From contig NZ_KI911559.1 of the NCBI RefSeq assembly GCF_000515255.1, positions 2,429,660 to 2,493,659 of the forward strand: a DNA stretch of 64,000 bases. Direction: 5' to 3'. A model generated the notes under the pieces. The model was not told where the DNA came from. It searched no databases and was given only the letters and a program-made list of their open reading frames with translations. This stretch comes from Rhodovibrio salinarum DSM 9154. Its GTDB lineage: Bacteria > Pseudomonadota > Alphaproteobacteria > Kiloniellales > Rhodovibrionaceae. Below, one piece after another: positions 41,383-49,938 of the stretch (its first letter is position 1; every line of letters starts with the position of its first letter). The translations under genes and the position numbers were made by a program.

Positions 41383-43853
41383 AACGGCAGCTCCGACTGA
41401 TCGTACTCGGTTGAGGTGGCCTCCTCGATCAACGTCTGCGCCCCCTCGTCCAGCAGGTCGTCCAGTGCCTCGCCGTCAACCTGCTCGCGACCGATTTCCA
41501 GCAACACCGGCACGGCGAGCGGCGAGATTCGTTCCAGCCGGGTGTGCCGGATCGCGCCGGCGACGCGCCCAAGCATGTCGGACAGGCGGCGAATATCGGT
41601 CAGGCCGCCGCCGACGTCCTGCCGGGTCGCGCGCAACAGGATGTGGTCCGGCTGGTGCTTGCGCAGCACGTCATAGACCAGATCGGCGGAGAAGGTGACC
41701 TGCTTGCCGGTCTTCTCCTGGCCCGGAAGCTGCTTATCGATCAGCCCGGCGACCACCCCGACGTTACGGAAGGTCCGGCGCAGCATTGAGGATTCCTCCA
41801 TCCACTCCTCAAGCTCGTCACCCAGGATATCCTGGTCGAACAGTTGGCCGACCTGTTCGTCGCTCGGCGCGCGCAGCGACCAGACAGCGAGCACATAGTC
41901 GGTCGCGACGAAGCCGAGCGGTGAGAGGCGTAGCCGTTCCATCCGTTTGGTGATCAGCATGCCGAGCGTTTGGTGGGCGTTGCGCCCCTCGAAGCAGTAG
42001 GCGACCAGGAACTCTTTGTCGCCGCGTGGGAAGCTCTCGACCAGCAGCCCCTCGCGCCCGGGCACGCTGGAGCGCCAGCGCTGGATGCCCAGCCATTGTT
42101 CGACCGGCCCCGGCAGATCGGCCCAGGCGCGCCGATCCTCCAGGATGCCGCGCACCCGTTCGGCCAGGTGGGTCGACAGCGGCAAACGACCGCCCATGTA
42201 GGCCGGCACCTTGGGTTGGTCGGCCTTGGTCGCGCGCGTGACCTCGCAGGTCAGCTCCTTGATTCGCTCGAAGCGCAGGAGCTGGCCGGAAAACAGGAAG
42301 GTGTCGCCAGCCTCCAGATACTGGGCGAAGAATTCCTCGACCTCGCCCAGGACGCGTCCGCCCCTCAGCTTCACCTTGAGCGTCGGCGCCTCGACGATCG
42401 TGCCGACGTTCATGCGGTAACGCTGCGCGTCCGGGATCGAGGCGACGCGGTAGGTGCCGCGGTCGTCTTGGGTCATCCGGCGGAACTTGCGATAGCCTTT
42501 GAGCGCATAGCCGCCGTGGTCGACGAAGGCGAAGGCGTCGTCGAAGTCCCGGCGGGACAACTCCCGATACGGCTGGGCGGTACGAATCTCGGCGTACAGG
42601 GCGTCGGGATCGACCGGGGCGGAGCAGGCCATGCCCAGAATGTGCTGGCATAAGACGTCCAGCCCGCCCGCGCGTAGCGGTTCACCGTCCAGTATGCGCG
42701 CCTGCACGGCTTCGACCGCTGCGCGGCACTCCAACACTTCGAAGCGGTTGGCGGGCACCAGCAGGGCGCGGCTCGGCGCGTCGAGCCGGTGATTGGCGCG
42801 GCCGATGCGCTGCAGCAGCCGGGCCACGCCCTTGGGCGCGCCGACCTGCACGACCAGATCGATCGCCGCCCAGTCGATGCCAAGGTCGAGCGAGGAGGTC
42901 GCGACCACGGCCTTGAGGTCGCCGCGGGCCATCGCCGCCTCGACCTTGCGGCGCTGTTCGACGTCGAGCGAGCCGTGGTGCAGGGCGATCGGCAACAGGT
43001 TCTCGTTCAGGCGCCAGAGCTCTTGGAACACGATCTCCGCCTGCGCGCGCGTGTTGACGAAGATCAGCGTGGTCTCCGCCTGTTTCAGCCGTTCGTAGAC
43101 CTCGCTCAGGGCATGTACGGCCATGTGGCCGGACCAGGGCAGGTACTCGCGCGTCGTTAGGATTTCGATCTCGGGCTTCGGCCCTTCGCCGCCGTCGACC
43201 TGCTGCACCGAGCCGTCGTCCTCGGCTGACGGCGACAGCCAGGCGCGCAGCTCGGCGGGCGTGCGCACCGTGGCTGACAGGCCGACACGCCTGGCCTGCG
43301 GGGCCAGGCGGTTCAGCCGGGCTAGGCCGAGCGCCAAAAGGTCGCCGCGCTTGGTACCTGCCAACGCGTGCAACTCGTCCAGCACAACGCACTGCAGACC
43401 GGCGAAGAATTCCGGCGCGTCCGGATAGGAGAGCATCAAGGCGAGCGATTCCGGCGTCGTCAGCAGCATGTTAGGCGGATGCAGCCGCTGGCGCTTGCGC
43501 TTGGCCTGCGGCGTGTCGCCGGTGCGCGTCTCAACCGAGACGTCGAGGCCCATCTCCGCCACCGGTGTCTCCAGGTTGCGCTGGATATCCTGCGTCAACG
43601 CCTTGAGCGGGGAGATGTAGAGGGTGTGCAGACCCGTATGCGGCCGCTCGGCCAGTTCGCACAGCGAGGGCAGGAAGCCCGCCAGTGTCTTGCCGCCGCC
43701 GGTAGGGGCGATCAGAAGGGCCGAACGCCCGGCCCGCGCGGCCGCCAGCATCTTCAACTGATGGGCGTGCGGCGCCCATCCCCGATCGGCGAACCAGTCG
43801 GCTACCGGGTCGGGCAGGGCGGAATCGGTCTGATCGGTATCGTTCTGGACCAT
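41379..43853 (-). CDS. lhr: Ligase-associated DEXH helicase (Lhr-core type)
   Basis: About 824 residues from ATG 43853; a start 33 bp upstream is also open. Helicase motifs: LIAPTGGGKTLAGFLPSL (Walker A), LYISPLKALTQD, LLTTPESLALML, VVLDELHAL (DEVH-like, here DELH), GLSATVRTPAELRAWL, TLIFVNTRAQAE and QRIGRANHRLD. A winged-helix and C-terminal Lhr domain follow. It unwinds DNA/RNA hybrids and works with the other ligase-associated nucleases. It transcribes away from the exonuclease-ligase pair, with the DUF6314 gene between. Confidence 0.94.
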   Translation of the reverse strand: MVQNDTDQTDSALPDPVADWFADRGWAPHAHQLKMLAAARAGRSALLIAPTGGGKTLAGFLPSLCELAERPHTGLHTLYISPLKALTQDIQRNLETPVAEMGLDVSVETRTGDTPQAKRKRQRLHPPNMLLTTPESLALMLSYPDAPEFFAGLQCVVLDELHALAGTKRGDLLALGLARLNRLAPQARRVGLSATVRTPAELRAWLSPSAEDDGSVQQVDGGEGPKPEIEILTTREYLPWSGHMAVHALSEVYERLKQAETTLIFVNTRAQAEIVFQELWRLNENLLPIALHHGSLDVEQRRKVEAAMARGDLKAVVATSSLDLGIDWAAIDLVVQVGAPKGVARLLQRIGRANHRLDAPSRALLVPANRFEVLECRAAVEAVQARILDGEPLRAGGLDVLCQHILGMACSAPVDPDALYAEIRTAQPYRELSRRDFDDAFAFVDHGGYALKGYRKFRRMTQDDRGTYRVASIPDAQRYRMNVGTIVEAPTLKVKLRGGRVLGEVEEFFAQYLEAGDTFLFSGQLLRFERIKELTCEVTRATKADQPKVPAYMGGRLPLSTHLAERVRGILEDRRAWADLPGPVEQWLGIQRWRSSVPGREGLLVESFPRGDKEFLVAYCFEGRNAHQTLGMLITKRMERLRLSPLGFVATDYVLAVWSLRAPSDEQVGQLFDQDILGDELEEWMEESSMLRRTFRNVGVVAGLIDKQLPGQEKTGKQVTFSADLVYDVLRKHQPDHILLRATRQDVGGGLTDIRRLSDMLGRVAGAIRHTRLERISPLAVPVLLEIGREQVDGEALDDLLDEGAQTLIEEATSTEYDQSELPL

Positions 43854-43907
43854 CGCGCCCCCGAGGATAGGCGTCGGGACGGCCAAGGGAAGGGCGGTGA
43901 GCCCGCG

Positions 43908-44372
43908 TTAAGGCTCCCGTTTGAAGGTCGTCATCAACACGCTGTCCTTGCGCGGGCCGGTGACGGCCCAGCGGACGGTGAAACGATCGGTGTCGAGCAC
44001 GCGATAGAGGCCATCGTAGACGTCCGGCGGGCAGTCGTGGTGGACCGCGCACGTGCCGGCCGACAAGTCGAGAGCATGGAACGGTCGGCCGTCGTCGAAC
44101 AACACTTCGGCGCGTGCGCCCGCGAGGTTCGCGATCCGGTAGCGGCGCGTGCCGGTCATCTCCTGGCCGGCCGGGCGCCACGTAACCGTCTCGTCGTAGA
44201 GCAGTCCAGCGGGATCGCCTGAAGGCAGCGCGAAGGTACCGCTGCCGCGCATGACGTGCCGAACCCCCGCACGGCGATCCTCGATCTCGCGCACGATGGC
44301 CCAACGGCCTACGAAGAAGGCGCATAGGTCATAGACGGGCATCGGCTCACCGGCCGGGTCGGGGGCAGTCAT
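43908..44372 (-). CDS. DUF6314 family protein
   Basis: Protein of 154 residues with a beta-rich pattern: YDLCAFFVGRWAIVREIED, GTFALPSG, LLYDETVTW, YRIANLAGARAEVLFDDGRP and WAVTGPRKDSVLMTTFKREP. It matches the DUF6314 family, small lipocalin-like proteins of unknown role. The start may be 4372's ATG or an internal ATG ten codons later (MPVYDL). It lies 55 bp upstream of the helicase gene on the same strand and may be co-transcribed, though function is not obviously related to repair. Confidence 0.75.
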   Translation of the reverse strand: MTAPDPAGEPMPVYDLCAFFVGRWAIVREIEDRRAGVRHVMRGSGTFALPSGDPAGLLYDETVTWRPAGQEMTGTRRYRIANLAGARAEVLFDDGRPFHALDLSAGTCAVHHDCPPDVYDGLYRVLDTDRFTVRWAVTGPRKDSVLMTTFKREP

Positions 44373-44489
44373 AACCAGGACCCTTCGCCGGTTGGGAACA
44401 GGCGGTCAAGACCGCGGCGTTGACCGTGCGCCTGCCATGGGCAATCTCTAGGATCGGTTCCGCCGATAGATGATCTTTCTCCTAACCGA

Positions 44490-45572
44490 TTGACCGACAT
44501 GCCCGCCCCCCGTCCGGAAAGCTGGATCCAGGTCACGAACCGCGGCTTCTACGTCACCCCCGGCGGCTTTTACGTCGATCCGACACGACCCGTCGATTAC
44601 GCCGTCGTGACCCACGGCCACGCCGATCACGCGCGCCCGGATCATGGCCACGTGTTGGCGACGCCGGAAACGCTGGCGATCATGCGCCATCGCTACCAGG
44701 AGCGCGCGGGTGGGACGCACGATCCGATGCGCTATGGCGAGGCACGCAAAATCGGCGAGGTAACGGTGCGCTTCGTGCCCGCCGGCCATGTGCTGGGCAG
44801 TGCGCAGGCGGTGCTTGAGTACAAGGGATCGCGGGTCGTCGTCTCCGGCGACTACAAACGCCGGAGCGATCCGACCTGTCCGCCGTTTGAACCGGTGCCC
44901 TGCGATGCCTTCGTGACGGAAGCGACCTTCGGCCTGCCGGTGTTCCGCCATCCGGACGCGGCCGGCGAGGTGCGCCGCTTGATAGATGCGCGCGCGCAGT
45001 TCCCGGAGCGCGCGATCCTGGTCGGCTCCTACGCGCTCGGCAAGGCGCAGCGGTTGATCTCGCTGATCCGGGAAGCTGGCTACGATCGGCCGATTTATCT
45101 GCACGGTGCGCTGATGGGCCTGTGCGAACTCTATCAGGAACTGGGCATCGATCTCGGCCCGTTGGAGCGCGCGACCGGGCAGAACAAGAAGACCCTGGCC
45201 GGGGAGATCGTTCTGGCGCCGCCGGCGGCGCTTAACGACCGCTGGGCCCGGCGCCTGCCGGAGCCATTGCCGACCATGGCCTCGGGCTGGATGCGGGTGC
45301 GTCAGCGCGCCCGTCAGCGCGGCGTGGAACTGCCGTTGGTGATCTCCGACCACGCCGATTGGGACGAGCTGACCCAGACCCTGCATGACGTCGGCGCGCC
45401 GCAGGTTTGGGTCACGCACGGCAGCGAGGAGGCGCTCTGCCACTGGGCCAGTCAGCAGGGCTTCGACGCTAGGGCACTGGCCGTCGTCGGCTGGGGCGAG
45501 GAGGAGTCCGATCCCGAGGAGGCGACGGCGCAGGAAACCGAGCCATCAGAACAAACGGGGCAGGCGGGCTGA
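44490..45572 (+). CDS. Ligase-associated MBL-fold exonuclease
   Basis: Protein of 360 residues. The metallo-beta-lactamase motif is VVTHGHADHARPDHG; then PAGHVLGSAQAVLEY, VVVSGDYKRRSDPT and a beta-CASP part with LVGSYALGKAQRLI and VISDHADWDEL. The family (ligase-associated DNA damage response exonuclease) degrades DNA ends for repair. The stop overlaps the ligase start by one base (TGATG). The C-terminus is an acidic low-complexity tail. An internal ATG at 44499 may be the start. Confidence 0.92.
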   Translation: MTDMPAPRPESWIQVTNRGFYVTPGGFYVDPTRPVDYAVVTHGHADHARPDHGHVLATPETLAIMRHRYQERAGGTHDPMRYGEARKIGEVTVRFVPAGHVLGSAQAVLEYKGSRVVVSGDYKRRSDPTCPPFEPVPCDAFVTEATFGLPVFRHPDAAGEVRRLIDARAQFPERAILVGSYALGKAQRLISLIREAGYDRPIYLHGALMGLCELYQELGIDLGPLERATGQNKKTLAGEIVLAPPAALNDRWARRLPEPLPTMASGWMRVRQRARQRGVELPLVISDHADWDELTQTLHDVGAPQVWVTHGSEEALCHWASQQGFDARALAVVGWGEEESDPEEATAQETEPSEQTGQAG

Positions 45573-47191
45573 TGGAACGTTTCGCCGAACTGCTCGACCG
45601 GCTGGTTTTCACCGCCTCGCGCAATGCCAAGCTGCGGCTGATGGGCGACTATTTCCGCACCACGCCCGATCCCGACCGCGGCCACGCGCTCGCGGCCCTG
45701 ACAGGCGCGCTGGACTTCAAGGAGGCGAAGCCAGGCCAGATCCGCGGCTTGGTGCAGGCGCGCGTCGATCCCGTGTTGTTCGAATGGTCCTACGACTACG
45801 TCGGAGATCTGGCAGAAACGACCGCCCTGATCTGGCCCGCCCAGCCCGGTGCCAACCGCAAGCCGGAGATCACCGAGGTCGTAGCGCGCTTGGCGGAAAC
45901 CAAACGCGCGCAGGTCCCCGATCTGATTGCGCGCTGGTTGGATGCACTCGAACCAACCGAACGCTGGGCGCTGCTTAAGCTGATCACCGGCGGTCTGCGC
46001 GTTGGCGTATCGGAGCGGCTGGCCAAGACCGCGCTGTCGGAGGCGTTCCAGACCGAGCTACAGGAGATTGAGGAGGTTTGGCACGGTCTCCAGCCGCCCT
46101 ATGAGGAGCTGTTCGCCTGGCTGGAAGCCCGTCAGGGCCGGCCGGAGATCGACACCCGCGCGGCCTTTCGCCCGATGATGCTGGCGACCCCGCTGGAGGA
46201 CCAGGAGGTCGATCAGTTGGAAGTTGCGAATTACCGCGCGGAATGGAAGTGGGACGGTATCCGCGTGCAGCTGGTCGCCGGCGGTGGCGTGCAGCGCATC
46301 TTCTCGCGCACCGGCGAAGAGATCACCGGCACCTTCCCGGATGTCGCCGAGGCGATGACCTTCGACGCCGTGCTGGACGGCGAACTGCTGGTCGTGCGCG
46401 ACGGCGTCGTGGCGTCGTTCAATGACCTGCAGCAGCGTTTGAACCGCAAGAAGGTGACCTCGGAGCTGTTGAAGGACTATCCCGCATACGTGCGGGTTTA
46501 CGACATTCTATTCGACCAGAACGAGGACCTGCGCGGCTTGTCCTTCGATGACCGTCGGGCGCGTCTTGAAGCCTTTCTCGCGCGCGAGCAGCCAGCGCGG
46601 ATGGACGCCTCGCCGTTGCTGCCGATCGACCGCCTGGACGCCCTCAAGGAACTGCGCGAGGAGGCGTGCCAGCGCGGCATCGAGGGGCTGATGCTCAAGC
46701 GCAAGGACAGTACTTACGTCGCCGGTCGGCCCAAGGGTCCGTGGTTCAAGTGGAAGCGCGATCCCCTGACACTGGACGCCGTGCTGATGTACGCCCAGCG
46801 CGGCCACGGCAAACGCAGCAGCTATTTCTCCGATTACACCTTCGGTACCTGGCGACCGGTTGACGACCGCGCATCAGACGCGGACGCCAACAAGTCGGAA
46901 GTGAATGGCTGGGAGCTGGTGCCGGTCGGCAAGGCCTATTTCGGTTTCACCGACCAGGAACTGCGCCAACTCGACAAATGGGTGCGCGACCATACGGTGG
47001 AACGCTACGGCCCGGTCCGCGCGGTCGATCCGCGGCTGGTGCTGGAGGTTGCGTTCGATGCCGTACACCCGTCGAACCGGCATAAGTCCGGGGTCGCCAT
47101 GCGCTTCCCGCGCATCTCCCGCATCCGCTGGGATAAGCCGGCGCACGAGGCTGATACCTTGGCCAATCTTGAGAAACTGGTTGAGAGTTAG
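45572..47191 (+). CDS. ATP-dependent DNA ligase (ligase-associated repair cluster)
   Basis: Protein of 539 residues. An N-terminal helical DNA-binding domain (about 1-200) precedes the nucleotidyltransferase core with EWKWDGIRVQLVA (adenylated Lys), FSRTGEEITGTF, LDGELLV, GLMLKRKDS and GPWFKWKRDPLTLD, then an OB fold. It seals nicks using ATP and is distinct from the NAD-dependent LigA. It is translationally coupled to the exonuclease gene before it, and convergent with the cupredoxin gene with only 43 bp between. Confidence 0.94.
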   Translation: MERFAELLDRLVFTASRNAKLRLMGDYFRTTPDPDRGHALAALTGALDFKEAKPGQIRGLVQARVDPVLFEWSYDYVGDLAETTALIWPAQPGANRKPEITEVVARLAETKRAQVPDLIARWLDALEPTERWALLKLITGGLRVGVSERLAKTALSEAFQTELQEIEEVWHGLQPPYEELFAWLEARQGRPEIDTRAAFRPMMLATPLEDQEVDQLEVANYRAEWKWDGIRVQLVAGGGVQRIFSRTGEEITGTFPDVAEAMTFDAVLDGELLVVRDGVVASFNDLQQRLNRKKVTSELLKDYPAYVRVYDILFDQNEDLRGLSFDDRRARLEAFLAREQPARMDASPLLPIDRLDALKELREEACQRGIEGLMLKRKDSTYVAGRPKGPWFKWKRDPLTLDAVLMYAQRGHGKRSSYFSDYTFGTWRPVDDRASDADANKSEVNGWELVPVGKAYFGFTDQELRQLDKWVRDHTVERYGPVRAVDPRLVLEVAFDAVHPSNRHKSGVAMRFPRISRIRWDKPAHEADTLANLEKLVES

Positions 47192-47234
47192 CGGATAAGC
47201 TCCGGCTTAGGAAGAAATAGGGAGAGAGAGGCGG

Positions 47235-47600
47235 CTAACCGTCTGCCTCCGAACCCTTCTCCTGCACCGTCACCTTCAGCTCCATCACCGGGTGGATGCC
47301 GCAGGTCACGTAGTAGGTGCCAGGCTCGTCGAAGGTCAGGCGGACATCCTCGCCGGGGTCCTGGCTGCCGGAGTTGAAGTCCATCCTGGGATCGTAGACG
47401 CGGATGTTGTGGGTTCGGCTATCGTCGTTGTGTAACACGATGGTCTCGCCCACCTGAATCTCGACGGCATCTGGGTGGAAAGCCTTATTCTTCTGGCTGA
47501 TCTCATGCGCCACGTCGTTGCCGCCGTCGCCGCACGCGGCGAGCGCGAGCAGACCGGTAACCGTCAGCAGCCGGGCGCAGGCGTGTAGAGCGCGGGTCAT
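47235..47600 (-). CDS. Cupredoxin lipoprotein
   Basis: Protein of 121 residues. The signal peptide has a lipobox (LTVTGLLALAACGDGG), so the mature Cys22/23 region is lipid-anchored in the periplasm. A single cupredoxin domain follows with type 1 copper ligands: His in SRTHNIRVYD, then Cys, His and Met in YYVTCGIHPVMELKV. It would bind one copper ion and pass electrons, or help oxidise metals. The ATG overlaps the peroxidase stop by 4 bp. Last gene of the three-gene operon starting at 49754. EfeO proteins carry a comparable cupredoxin domain. Confidence 0.9.
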   Translation of the reverse strand: MTRALHACARLLTVTGLLALAACGDGGNDVAHEISQKNKAFHPDAVEIQVGETIVLHNDDSRTHNIRVYDPRMDFNSGSQDPGEDVRLTFDEPGTYYVTCGIHPVMELKVTVQEKGSEADG

Positions 47601-48646
47601 TGCGGTAGCTCCGGCCGGGTGACGTTCTGTAGCGCGTGCGGGGTCTCCAGGGTCTTCAGGAAGGCGATCAGCTGGGCGGTTTCGACGTCTGTCAGATCGA
47701 TCTCCTGCATATCGGCGGACAGCGTCTCACGGCGCACGAAGTCTCCCTCATAGTGCTGGATCACCTCGCGCAGCGTCTGCATTCGGCCGTCGTGCATGTA
47801 GGGCGCGCGCCGCGTGATGTCGCGCAGGGTCGGCGTCTTGAAGGCGTGGTTGGCGGCATCGACGTCCAGCACCGGTCCGCGGCCCAGGTCGCCACGATCG
47901 TCCAGGCCGATGTCGTGATAGGCGCCGCGGGTCAGCCGCCAACCGCCGTGGCACGAGGCACAATTGGCCTTGCCGTTGAACAGGCGGAAGCCCTGCTTGG
48001 CCATGTCGGAGATCGCGTCTTCGTCGCCGGCGATCCACTGGTCGAACGGTGTCATCGGCTGCACGAGCGTACGCTCGTAGGTTGCCAGCGCCTTGGCGAG
48101 GTTGGCCTGCGTGATCTGCGGGTCGGCCTCCGGGAACACCTTCGCAAACGCCCGCCGATAGCCGTCGATCCCGCGCAATTCCTTGAGCAGCGAGGGCATC
48201 GGCTGATTCATCTCGCCCTGCGACAACACGGGACGGGTTGCCTGGTCTTCCAGGCTGGGTGAACGACCATCCCAGAAGAAGGTCCGTTCCCAAGCCACAT
48301 TCCACAGCGTGGGCGAATGGCGCTGCTGGGGGGTGCCCGTCGGACTTTGAGCCACCGGCTTGCCATCTTCCCAGCCAAGGTCAGGGTTGTGGCAACCGGC
48401 GCAGGCGATGTCGTTGTTGCCGCTGAGACGGGTATCGAAAAACAGCTGCTTGCCAAGCTTGGCCTTGGCCGGCGTGTAGGCGTTGTCGGCTGGGAAGGGC
48501 GGAACGGCCGGACGGACGTAACGCTGCTTCAACTGTGCCATGCTGGGCTCGGGGGTCGCGTCCGGGCTCAGATACCAGCCCAGCGCCGCAGCTGTGGCGG
48601 AGATTGCTGCGAGGCCGACGGCAGGCAGGAAGATGCGCAAACGCAT
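47597..48646 (-). CDS. Di-heme cytochrome c peroxidase/MauG-family protein
   Basis: Protein of 349 residues with an N-terminal hydrophobic segment for export. Two heme c sites are visible: DIACAGCHNPDLGWEDGKP and ANCASCHGGWRLTRG. Also present are NAYTPAKAKLGKQLFFDTRLSG and FKTPTLRDITRRAPYMHDGR, which carry the later heme-ligand Met/Tyr region. The protein is periplasmic. Bacterial CCPs reduce hydrogen peroxide; MauG/MbnH relatives instead oxidise a partner protein. Being between a GGE-rich protein and a cupredoxin points to a partner-protein role, perhaps in copper or iron handling (inference). Confidence 0.92.
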   Translation of the reverse strand: MRLRIFLPAVGLAAISATAAALGWYLSPDATPEPSMAQLKQRYVRPAVPPFPADNAYTPAKAKLGKQLFFDTRLSGNNDIACAGCHNPDLGWEDGKPVAQSPTGTPQQRHSPTLWNVAWERTFFWDGRSPSLEDQATRPVLSQGEMNQPMPSLLKELRGIDGYRRAFAKVFPEADPQITQANLAKALATYERTLVQPMTPFDQWIAGDEDAISDMAKQGFRLFNGKANCASCHGGWRLTRGAYHDIGLDDRGDLGRGPVLDVDAANHAFKTPTLRDITRRAPYMHDGRMQTLREVIQHYEGDFVRRETLSADMQEIDLTDVETAQLIAFLKTLETPHALQNVTRPELPQ

Positions 48647-48679
48647 CGAAAATCTCTAGCTCTGATCAAACGGAAGAAA

Positions 48680-48715
48680 CACCGGGCAGGGCGCTGTTAA
48701 GCGCTCCACCCGGTG
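48680..48715 (-). terminator. Hairpin between the GGE-protein gene and the peroxidase gene
   Basis: CACCGGG (48680-48686) and CCCGGTG (48709-48715) form a 7-bp outer stem. Inside, GCGCT (48691-48695) faces AGCGC (48700-48704). Read on the minus strand, the stem is followed by TTTCTTCC. It could reduce readthrough so that the first gene is made in excess. Confidence 0.5.
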
Positions 48716-48773
48716 CGTTGGACCCGACAAGACACGAAGGTCTCGGTGGGGTGCAAGAGGGACGCTGGTCGGC

Positions 48774-49754
48774 TCAGCCGCCTTCGCCGCCCTCTCCACC
48801 TTCACCACCTTCGCCGCCTTCGCCGCCTTCGCCGCCAGCAGAGGCACCGTAGTCGCGGATGATGAAGCTGGACAGTTCGAGTTCAACCTTGGACGCTGCG
48901 GCCTGAACCTCGCCCGGGCTCATCTTGGGCTCGTATTCTGGCGTGATCGACGGCCAGGCGGTCATCAGCGACTCGTAGTCCGCGATCGCGTCCTTCAAGT
49001 CTTCAGCATCCCGGCTGTACAGGCTGGAAGCCAGACTGCCCAACAGGTCGCGGCCGATCCAGACGAATCCGCGGCTGTCCTGGTACTCCGCGACTTTGAC
49101 CATCTGGCCGTCCTTGATCGCGGCATCGTATTCGGCAGCCGCCTGCTGCACCAGCGCGGTCACCACCGGCAACATGAAGCTGGGCTTCGTGGTGTACTCG
49201 GGGCTGACGGCATTCAGGCCCGCGTTCACATATTCCAGCACGTGGTAGTAGGCGTGCTCGGCCTTCTCGTAATCGCCGGCTTCGGTCGCCTCGACCAGCT
49301 CGGCGAGGTCATCCCTGAAGTCCTGGACGCCACGCTCTGCGAGCTGGCTTTCGATGCCGCCGTAGATCTCTTCCACCGGGTGGCGGAAATGCACCATGGC
49401 ATCTTTCGGCTTCTCGGCTTCGAGCAGCTCGTAGCCGGAGTGCAGGTGCCCCTTCATCATGGCAAGCTGGAACAGGAAGTTCTGGTCTGCGGACAGGCCA
49501 GCGGCGGGACCCGCTTCGCCGCCCTCGCCACCCTCGCCACCTTCGCCACCTTCGCCCCCTTCACCTCCGGCGGAGGCGAGCTGGATGGCGGTTGCTGTCT
49601 TGGACGGCGTGTAAGGGGCGTGCGCACCGCGCTCGCCGCCAGCCACTCCGGCCGCAGCCTCGGCGTCCTTGACCGGATCGCCTTGCGCACCGGCACCGGC
49701 AGCAAACACGAAGGCGCCGAGGCCGACCCAGAGCTTGGTTCGGTTCTTGGACAT
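48774..49754 (-). CDS. Secreted helical protein with two GGE-repeat blocks
   Basis: About 326 residues from ATG 49754, supported by GAGAGG at 7 bp; the frame is open to 49958 but crosses the promoter. A signal peptide (KLWVGLGAFVFAAGAGAQG) leads to six GGE triplets at residues 63-80, a helical core and six more GGE triplets plus GG at the C-terminus (307-326). The core has KGHLHSGYELLEAEK (residues 101-115), recalling but not proving the HxxE motif of EfeO/M75-type iron proteins. The two acid-glycine blocks could bind cations. It heads the operon with peroxidase and cupredoxin and shares its promoter region with a Fur-like element. I do not recognise a named family. Confidence 0.8.
   Translation of the reverse strand: MSKNRTKLWVGLGAFVFAAGAGAQGDPVKDAEAAAGVAGGERGAHAPYTPSKTATAIQLASAGGEGGEGGEGGEGGEGGEAGPAAGLSADQNFLFQLAMMKGHLHSGYELLEAEKPKDAMVHFRHPVEEIYGGIESQLAERGVQDFRDDLAELVEATEAGDYEKAEHAYYHVLEYVNAGLNAVSPEYTTKPSFMLPVVTALVQQAAAEYDAAIKDGQMVKVAEYQDSRGFVWIGRDLLGSLASSLYSRDAEDLKDAIADYESLMTAWPSITPEYEPKMSPGEVQAAASKVELELSSFIIRDYGASAGGEGGEGGEGGEGGEGGEGG
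48777..48836 (-). repeat. C-terminal GGE tandem-repeat block
   Basis: A 9-bp codon repeat (Gly-Gly-Glu) runs for six units plus two glycine codons at the end of the GGE-protein gene. Synonymous codons vary (GGT/GGC, GAA/GAG), so the repeat is kept at protein level rather than being fresh slippage. Confidence 0.85.
49515..49568 (-). repeat. Internal GGE tandem-repeat block
   Basis: Six Gly-Gly-Glu codon triplets at residues 63-80 of the same protein, between the signal peptide region and the helical core. Codon use also varies between units. Confidence 0.85.
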
Positions 49755-49848
49755 CGTCGTCCTCTCAAAAAACCGTTGGAAGATCAGGCTCGCGCTGGAG
49801 CCTTCCTGGAAAGCCGCGCCATATTGCCGCGGTTTCAACACTTTGTAT

Positions 49849-49873
49849 GAGAATGAATTGCAATTGCAACCGC
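49849..49873. promoter_or_regulatory. Fur-box-like element in the divergent promoter region
   Basis: TGAGAATGAATTGCA (49848-49862) is a degenerate 7-1-7 Fur-type site, and the stretch runs on through the perfect palindrome TTGCAATTGCAA (49858-49869). The 25-bp stretch matches the element at 50667-50691 at 21 of 25 positions. It lies between the starts of the GGE-protein gene (49754, minus) and the dioxygenase gene (49939, plus), so it could control both. Confidence 0.55.
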
Positions 49874-49938
49874 AAAATACCCACCCTAAGGTGCCGTTTC
49901 GATCGCCCGCATGCAAAGTATAAAGGACCGATGTCGCG

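Noticed and set aside
47597-49754. MbnP/MbnH copper pair as identity of the GGE protein and peroxidase
   Set aside because: The peroxidase could fit MbnH, but the GGE protein lacks the MbnP pattern I know and no methanobactin genes are present.
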